From: Bryobacteraceae bacterium
GTDB taxonomy: Bacteria; Acidobacteriota; Terriglobia; Bryobacterales; Bryobacteraceae
DNA: 5,021 nt
Assembly: GCA_030036985.1 (NCBI GenBank)
Contig: JASHSD010000789.1
Coordinates: 1 to 5,021, forward strand
Direction of reading: 5' to 3'
The notes beneath the pieces are model-generated. The model saw only the letters and a list, made by a program, of their open reading frames with translations. It made no database searches and was not told the DNA's origin. The translations under genes and the position numbers were made by a program. Below, piece after piece: positions 1 through 4,106 of the stretch; position 1 is the first letter of the stretch, and each line of letters begins with the position of its first letter.

Positions 1-1428
1 GTGGGCGTTTTCAAGACGCATGCGGACGCGCCGCGCGTGCTGATCGCCAACTCCAACCTCGTCCCGGCGTGGGCGACCTGGGAGAAATTCCACGAGCTCG
101 ACCGCAAGGGGCTGATGATGTTCGGCCAGATGACGGCGGGCAGCTGGATTTATATCGGCTCGCAGGGAATCGTTCAGGGCACCTACGAAACCTTCGCCGA
201 AGCGGGCCGCAAGCACTACGGCGGCGACCTGACCGGGCGCTGGATACTGACGGCCGGTTTGGGTGGAATGGGCGGAGCGCAGCCGCTCGCCGCGACCTTC
301 GCGGGCGCGGTTTCGCTGGTGGTCGAATGCCGCCAGTCGCGCATCGATTTCCGTCTGCGCACGCGCTACCTGGACAAACAGGCGCGCGATCTGGACGACG
401 CCCTCGGCCTTGTCAAATACCATTGCGGACGCCACGAAGTGGTCTCGATCGGGCTGCTGGGCAACGCCGCCGAGATCGTTCCCGAGTTGGCGCGGCGCGC
501 TCAAGCCGGCGGACTGCGGCCCGATCTCGTCACCGACCAAACTTCCGCGCACGATCTGATCAATGGTTATCTGCCCATCGGCTGGAGCCTCGAGGAATGG
601 GACGCTGCGGCGAAAGACCCGGCCCGGCACGCCGACCTGCGCGCCGCCGCGGCTGAATCCTGCGCCCGCCACGTAAGCGCGATGCTGGAATTTCACCGCA
701 TGGGAGTGCCTGTCGTCGACTACGGCAACAACATCCGCCAGGTCGCGCTCGATCAGGGAGTGAAGGACGCCTTCGATTTCCCCGGTTTCGTTCCCGCTTA
801 CATCCGGCCCTTGTTCTGCGAAGGCAAAGGCCCGTTTCGCTGGGTCGCGCTCTCGGGCGATCCCGAAGACATTTATAAGACCGACGCGAAGATCAAGTCG
901 CTGTTCCCCGAAAACACGAAGGTCCACCGCTGGCTGGAAATGGCGCGTGAGCGGATCACTTTTCAGGGACTGCCCGCGCGTATCTGCTGGCTTGGATTGG
1001 GCGAGCGTCATCTGGCCGGCCTGGCGTTCAATGAGATGGTGCGCACAGGCGAACTGAAAGCGCCCATCGTCATCGGGCGGGATCATCTCGACACAGGCTC
1101 GGTGGCAAGCCCCAACCGCGAGACCGAATCCATGCGCGACGGCTCGGATGCCGTTTCAGATTGGCCGGTGCTGAACGCGTTGCTGAATACGGCGGGCGGC
1201 GCCACGTGGGTCAGTTTTCACCACGGTGGCGGCGTCGGCATGGGATTTTCGCAGCACGCGGGCGTCGTGATTGTCTGCGACGGCACGGAAGCGGCAGACA
1301 AGCGAATCGAGAGAGTGCTCTTCAACGATCCGGCGACCGGGGTGATGCGCCATGCAGATGCGGGCTACGAACTGGCCGTTGAGACCGCGCGCAAGTTCGA
1401 TTTGAAGCTGCCGTTATTGAGAAACTGA
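1..1428 (+). CDS. hutU: Urocanate hydratase (urocanase), 5'-truncated by the window edge
   Basis: Cytoplasmic enzyme that hydrates urocanate to 4-imidazolone-5-propionate, the second step of histidine degradation, using tightly bound NAD+ as an electrophile. The visible 475 residues match the family almost continuously. Seen here are GQMTAGSWIYIGSQG at residues 42-56, the glycine-rich TAGLGGMGGAQPLA at 84-97 (NAD+-binding region), YGNNIRQ at 241-247, the urocanase signature FQGLPARICW at 321-330 with the active-site cysteine at 329, and HHGGGVGMGFSQH near 407-419. In the Pseudomonas putida enzyme (about 557 aa) this cysteine is residue 410, so roughly 80 N-terminal residues lie left of the window. 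The GTG at base 1 is therefore an internal valine codon (family context ..VGVFKTH..), not the start. The reading frame is intact to a TGA at 1426-1428. No hutH, hutI or hutG follows, so any hut cluster must lie upstream. Identification is very secure. Confidence 0.97.
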   Translation: MGVFKTHADAPRVLIANSNLVPAWATWEKFHELDRKGLMMFGQMTAGSWIYIGSQGIVQGTYETFAEAGRKHYGGDLTGRWILTAGLGGMGGAQPLAATFAGAVSLVVECRQSRIDFRLRTRYLDKQARDLDDALGLVKYHCGRHEVVSIGLLGNAAEIVPELARRAQAGGLRPDLVTDQTSAHDLINGYLPIGWSLEEWDAAAKDPARHADLRAAAAESCARHVSAMLEFHRMGVPVVDYGNNIRQVALDQGVKDAFDFPGFVPAYIRPLFCEGKGPFRWVALSGDPEDIYKTDAKIKSLFPENTKVHRWLEMARERITFQGLPARICWLGLGERHLAGLAFNEMVRTGELKAPIVIGRDHLDTGSVASPNRETESMRDGSDAVSDWPVLNALLNTAGGATWVSFHHGGGVGMGFSQHAGVVIVCDGTEAADKRIERVLFNDPATGVMRHADAGYELAVETARKFDLKLPLLRN

Positions 1429-1429
1429 A

Positions 1430-1484
1430 GTGCGGTTGATCGTTACCAATACGCTGCCGGCGATTTCCCGGCGTGGAACCGCAC
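1430..1484 (+). terminator. Possible stem-loop terminator after hutU (no U tract)
   Basis: Two bases after the hutU stop codon, GTGCGGTT (1430-1437) is the exact reverse complement of AACCGCAC (1477-1484). Between these arms sits a second hairpin, GCCGG (1456-1460) pairing with CCGGC (1468-1472) across a 7-base loop. The position fits an RNA 3'-end structure. However, the outer loop is long (39 bases) and no run of T follows, so this is not a textbook intrinsic terminator. It may protect the 3' end or aid Rho-type termination, or be chance pairing in GC-rich DNA. Confidence 0.3.
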
Positions 1485-1495
1485 GATCGTGTTGC

Positions 1496-1515
1496 GGGAA
1501 GGGAAGGGAAGGGAA
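1496..1515 (+). repeat. Tandem (GGGAA)4, canonical G-quadruplex motif
   Basis: Four perfect head-to-tail copies of GGGAA. The pattern is four G3 tracts separated by 2-base loops (1496-1513), which meets the standard G3N1-7 quadruplex rule on the + strand, the non-template strand for the downstream gene. It lies about 210 bases before the creatininase-family start. As a pentamer repeat it could also change length by slippage. The pattern is certain; any function is inference. Confidence 0.75.
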
Positions 1516-1714
1516 TGGCGCTGCGCCGTGGTTCAGGAAAAGAAAAACGCGACGGACCGACGCGCGATTTCAACGTGATGGTGCGGCGCGGCCGTGCGCG
1601 GCGGCCGTCGAAATGTGGCGGGCGGAAATTTCAGGGGGGCCGGCTCTGTTGCCGGCGGGATGGGCGTGCTTCGTTGCCGCGGGTCAGCAGTAGCCGTCCT
1701 GTCCGAATTTCCTG

Positions 1715-1720
1715 AAGGAG
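1715..1720 (+). promoter_or_regulatory. Strong Shine-Dalgarno for the creatininase-family gene
   Basis: AAGGAG, seven bases before the ATG at 1728, close to optimal spacing. It fixes the start codon and is supported by the signal peptide that begins right after it. It is the best ribosome binding site in the window; the two downstream genes lack anything comparable. Confidence 0.85.
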
Positions 1721-1727
1721 AGAAACG

Positions 1728-2585
1728 ATGCATAGAGTAATCAGGTTGGCCGCCTGCTGCTGCGCCGCGCTCGCCTTTTGCCTGGCGCTTCAGGCTCAGG
1801 CTCCCGCTGCGCCCGCGGCGGCAAGGCAGGCCTTGCCGGCGATGCCGCGGCCCATCGACACGCACGACACGGTGTGGATCGAAGACATGACCCTGCTCGA
1901 AGTCCGCGATGCGCTGAAGGCCGGGAAAAACACAGCCATGATTTTCGCCGGCGGCATGGAAGATAACGGACCATATATCGTTGTCAGCCAGCACGACAAC
2001 ACCGTGAAAGCCATGTGCGACGTGATCGCGCGCAAGCTCGGCAACGCTTTATGCGCGCCGATTATGCCGCTGGCGCCGGCGCCGGATCTGGAGCGCAACA
2101 CGACCCCCGGCGCTGTGTCGGTTACTGTGGATACATTCAAGGCGGTATTGACCGATGAGGCGACCAGCCTCAAGGCCCAGGGATTCAAAAATATTCTGTT
2201 TCTGGTCGACCACGGCGCGGACGCGAAGCCAACGCAGGAAGTGGCCAGGGCGCTGGCGGACAAGTGGGCAGGATCGGGCACGGCGTCCTATTATGTGTCC
2301 GCCTATTACGACGACCGGGCATTGGTGAAGTTCGAGCAGGACGTGCTCGGCGTACACGAGAAGACGGAGGGCGTTCATTATCACGACGATTACCCCTACG
2401 ACGCGGTCTCGATAGTCGTCAATCCCGAAGACGTGCGTCTGCCCGAGCGCATTAAGGCGAAACTGACGACGGTGAATGGAATCGATCTCAACACCCCGAA
2501 GGCCGTCGAGGACGGAAAAAAGCTGATGGAGTTCCGCGCGGACGTGACGGTGAAGGCGATTCAAAAACTGATCCCGCCGCGGTGA
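1728..2585 (+). CDS. Secreted creatininase-family protein with divergent metal site
   Basis: A 285-residue protein of the creatininase/creatinine amidohydrolase superfamily (Pfam creatininase type), whose members are metal-dependent hydrolases of cyclic or linear amides. Residues 1-25 look like a Sec signal peptide: HRVIR, then a hydrophobic LAACCCAALAFCLAL stretch, then alanine-rich AxA-type cleavage options at about 23-29. The mature protein should be periplasmic or exported. Family landmarks are WIEDMTLLEVRDAL near 46-59, MEDNGP (77-82) in place of the usual EQHGP, PGAVSV (127-132) in place of PGTISV, VDHGAD (160-165) in place of NGHxxN, and GVHYHDDYPYDA (215-226). Compared with creatininase ligands Glu34, His36, Asp45, His120 and Glu122, Glu78 and His162 are kept, His36 becomes Asn80, the Asp45 region reads SQHD (87-90), and Glu122 becomes Ala164. 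I recall exported relatives with EDNGPY and HDD motifs, so this is probably a subfamily with its own chemistry rather than a decayed gene. Do not read it as a true creatininase. The gene ends with tandem TGA-TAA stops. Confidence 0.85.
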   Translation: MHRVIRLAACCCAALAFCLALQAQAPAAPAAARQALPAMPRPIDTHDTVWIEDMTLLEVRDALKAGKNTAMIFAGGMEDNGPYIVVSQHDNTVKAMCDVIARKLGNALCAPIMPLAPAPDLERNTTPGAVSVTVDTFKAVLTDEATSLKAQGFKNILFLVDHGADAKPTQEVARALADKWAGSGTASYYVSAYYDDRALVKFEQDVLGVHEKTEGVHYHDDYPYDAVSIVVNPEDVRLPERIKAKLTTVNGIDLNTPKAVEDGKKLMEFRADVTVKAIQKLIPPR

Positions 2586-2621
2586 TAAGCGCTTCTGAGG
2601 AACACGCGCAAAACGCATCGC

Positions 2622-2656
2622 GTCCGCGCCGCACGAATGATATTGCGGCGCGGGAC
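2622..2656. repeat. GC-rich inverted repeat downstream of the creatininase-family gene
   Basis: CCGCGCCGC (2624-2632) pairs perfectly with GCGGCGCGG (2645-2653). An inner A-T pair, and two further outer pairs reached by bulging one G at 2654, extend the stem; the loop is 10-12 bases. It starts about 37 bases after the stop codon at 2585, so it could act as an RNA 3'-end structure for that gene. No T tract follows. It directly abuts the larger inverted repeat at 2659-2719, as in REP/BIME-like arrays. Confidence 0.6.
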
Positions 2657-2658
2657 AG

Positions 2659-2719
2659 CGCCCCTTGCGGTCGCGGCTCGGAAAACAACCCCTTACCGAG
2701 CCGCGACCGCAAGGGAGCG
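2659..2719. repeat. Long perfect inverted repeat (20-base arms), REP/MITE-like
   Basis: The 20 bases at 2662-2681 are the exact reverse complement of those at 2696-2715, around a 14-base loop (2682-2695). Bulging the A at 2716 adds three more pairs, giving a stem of about 23 bp. The arm begins CCCTTGCGG and ends GCGGCTCGG. An arm of this length cannot plausibly arise by chance. From memory, peptide strings such as PCGRGS and SRDRKG, which this arm encodes in other frames, recur in spurious ORFs of Solibacter-like genomes, so I infer a dispersed family. No transposase is present. It may be a REP-like or MITE-like element, or a strong bidirectional RNA hairpin. Confidence 0.85.
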
Positions 2720-2721
2720 TT

Positions 2722-2736
2722 ACCCAAGGCTTGGGT
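2722..2736. promoter_or_regulatory. Perfect palindrome ACCCAAGgCTTGGGT, possible operator
   Basis: Two perfect 7-base half-sites around one central G, three bases after the large inverted repeat. Its right half ends in TTGGGT, which is also the candidate -35 element of the promoter before the MmgE/PrpD gene. A dimeric regulator bound here would block RNA polymerase. It may instead be the outer part of the same repeat family as its neighbour, which would weaken the operator reading. Confidence 0.45.
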
Positions 2737-2759
2737 GCTCGAAACTTCCGGCGTATAAA
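2731..2759 (+). promoter_or_regulatory. Sigma-70-like promoter for the MmgE/PrpD gene
   Basis: TTGGGT (2731-2736) and TATAAA (2754-2759) are separated by exactly 17 bases, the optimal spacing. The -10 matches TATAAT at 5 of 6 positions; the -35 matches TTGACA only at its TTG. Transcription would begin about 2765-2769, at or within a few bases of the ATG at 2769, so the message would be leaderless or nearly so. This agrees with the lack of a normal ribosome binding site there. Confidence 0.5.
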
Positions 2760-2768
2760 CTGGACGGG

Positions 2769-4106
2769 ATGCCGGAGACCGAAGCGCTCGCTTCCTGGAT
2801 TGTCGCGAACCGAATCGAATGTGTGCCCGCCGATGTTCGCCATGAGGCGCGGCGGGCCATCGTCAACTATCTCGGATGCGCGTTGGGCGGCAGCCATGAC
2901 GAAGCAGTCGATCTGGCCATCCGCGCTTTCGGGCCTTACTCCGGTCCCGCAACCGCTTCCGTGCTGGGGCGCGGCGAACGCCTCGATCCTCTGCACGCGT
3001 CGCTGATGAACGGCATCATCTCCCACGTCTACGATTTCGACGACACCACGCCGAAAAACTACATGCATCCGACTTCGCCCGTCGCGTCGGCGCTGTTCGC
3101 TTATGCGAGCGCGAATCGCGTCGGCGGACGCGATTTCATGGAGGCGTTCATCACAGGCTTTGAAGCTGAGATGCGCATCGGTAACGCGGTATATCCGGCG
3201 CATTACGATGCCGGGTGGCACATCACGGGAACGGCGGGCGTTTTCGGCGCGGCGGCGGCGATCGGCAGACTGCTTGGGCTTTCCGTGCCGCAGATGGTCT
3301 GGAATATCGGTCTTGCGGCAACGCAGGCCGCGGGGATTCGCGAAATGTTCGGGTCGATGGCGAAGTCTTTCCATCCCGGACGGGCGGCGCAGAACGGATA
3401 TGCTTCCGCGCTGCTCGCGCAGGTGGGGTTCACCGCGGGCGCGCATGGCATCGAAGGCGCGCGCGGATTTGCCGCTGTGCAGGCCGCGCAATACGATCTT
3501 GCGAAAATCACCGACGGCCTCGGCTCGGAATGGGAACTGCGCGCCAACACTTATAAGCCGTTTCCCTGCGGGATCGTGAATCACCCGACGATCGACGGCG
3601 CGATCCAGCTGCACGATGAATTTCATCCCGCGCCGGGGTCGATTCGCGCCGTGCGGCTGCGCGTCGCGCCGCTGGTGCTGGATCTCTGCAATCAGACCAA
3701 CATCATCAAAGGGCTGCAGGGGAAGTTCTCCGTTTATCACGGGGCCGCGGTCGGTTTGGTGCGCGGGAAGGCCGGCATTCGCGAATATACGGACGAAGCC
3801 GTGAACGATCCGGCGATCAAACGCGTGCGCGAACTGGCGACCGCGGTCGGCGATCCTTCCATCATGGAGGATCAGGCGTTCGTTGAAATCGAATTGGCGA
3901 ACGGAGAGAAGCGCAGCCGGTTCGTCGAGAAGTCTCTCGGCAATATTCACCGGCCCCTGAGCGATCGGCAGTTGGAAGAGAAGTTCCGCGATCAGGCGGT
4001 GGTCGCCGTTCCTGTCGCGCAGGTGGAGAAACTCATCGGGTTGTCCTGGCGCATCGATGAGCTCCCCGATGTCAACGAATTGATTGCGGGCGCATGCGGA
4101 AGATAA
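2769..4106 (+). CDS. MmgE/PrpD family protein
   Basis: A 445-residue cytoplasmic protein of the family that includes 2-methylcitrate dehydratase (PrpD), cis-aconitate decarboxylase and iminodisuccinate epimerase. The length is typical. The helical core carries NYLGCALGG near 34-42, the active-site motif DFDDT at 89-93 followed by H100-P-T, GWHITGTAG at 149-157 (H151), KSFHPGRAAQNG at 199-210 (K199), and KPFPC at 263-267 with H272. These correspond approximately to catalytic-pocket residues Asp93, Thr97, His103, His159 and Lys207 of human cis-aconitate decarboxylase. The C-terminal part forms the lid domain. I place the start at ATG 2769, where homology begins. An in-frame ATG at 2637 would translate through the palindromic repeats and add 44 unrelated residues. 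Only a weak GGACGGG purine stretch precedes the ATG. The 3' end overlaps the next gene by 13 bases, implying coupling. All pocket residues listed are present, so it is probably active; the substrate is unknown, and no prpB or prpC is nearby to support propionate use. Confidence 0.92.
   Translation: MPETEALASWIVANRIECVPADVRHEARRAIVNYLGCALGGSHDEAVDLAIRAFGPYSGPATASVLGRGERLDPLHASLMNGIISHVYDFDDTTPKNYMHPTSPVASALFAYASANRVGGRDFMEAFITGFEAEMRIGNAVYPAHYDAGWHITGTAGVFGAAAAIGRLLGLSVPQMVWNIGLAATQAAGIREMFGSMAKSFHPGRAAQNGYASALLAQVGFTAGAHGIEGARGFAAVQAAQYDLAKITDGLGSEWELRANTYKPFPCGIVNHPTIDGAIQLHDEFHPAPGSIRAVRLRVAPLVLDLCNQTNIIKGLQGKFSVYHGAAVGLVRGKAGIREYTDEAVNDPAIKRVRELATAVGDPSIMEDQAFVEIELANGEKRSRFVEKSLGNIHRPLSDRQLEEKFRDQAVVAVPVAQVEKLIGLSWRIDELPDVNELIAGACGR

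Larger units (their letters stand above)
1429..1727. other. Repeat-bearing intergenic spacer, hutU to creatininase-family gene
   Basis: About 300 bases with no convincing gene. In order it holds a nested inverted repeat (1430-1484), a perfect 10-base palindrome CACGATCGTG (1482-1491), four tandem GGGAA units (1496-1515), a GC hairpin with CGGCCG arms (1589-1594 and 1602-1607), another with GCCGGC arms (1639-1644 and 1651-1656), and the ribosome binding site of the next gene (1715-1720). Neither GC hairpin is followed by a T tract. I see no clear -35/-10 pair for the creatininase gene, though its promoter most likely lies here. An arginine-rich 66-codon frame (1515-1715) is open but resembles no protein family I know. 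Confidence 0.6.

Noticed and set aside
1..3. GTG at base 1 as the true start of hutU
   Set aside because: The family continues about 80 residues further upstream and this position is a conserved internal valine before GVFKTH-like sequence.
1589..1656. Two GC hairpins in the first spacer as intrinsic terminators or a riboswitch
   Set aside because: Stems are only 6 bp, no T tract follows, and I recognise no riboswitch core. Six-base self-complementary strings such as CGGCCG and GCCGGC are expected by chance in this composition.
1746..1760. Lipobox-like LAAC (residues 7-10) in the creatininase-family protein, suggesting a lipoprotein
   Set aside because: The cysteine lies at the start of the hydrophobic stretch, not its end, so signal peptidase II processing is unlikely; an ordinary Sec signal fits better.
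2637..2768. An upstream in-frame ATG at 2637 as the start of the MmgE/PrpD gene
   Set aside because: It would add 44 residues encoded by the inverted repeats, with no ribosome binding site and no family similarity. The family N-terminus begins at about 2769 and a promoter-like sequence lies between the two ATGs.
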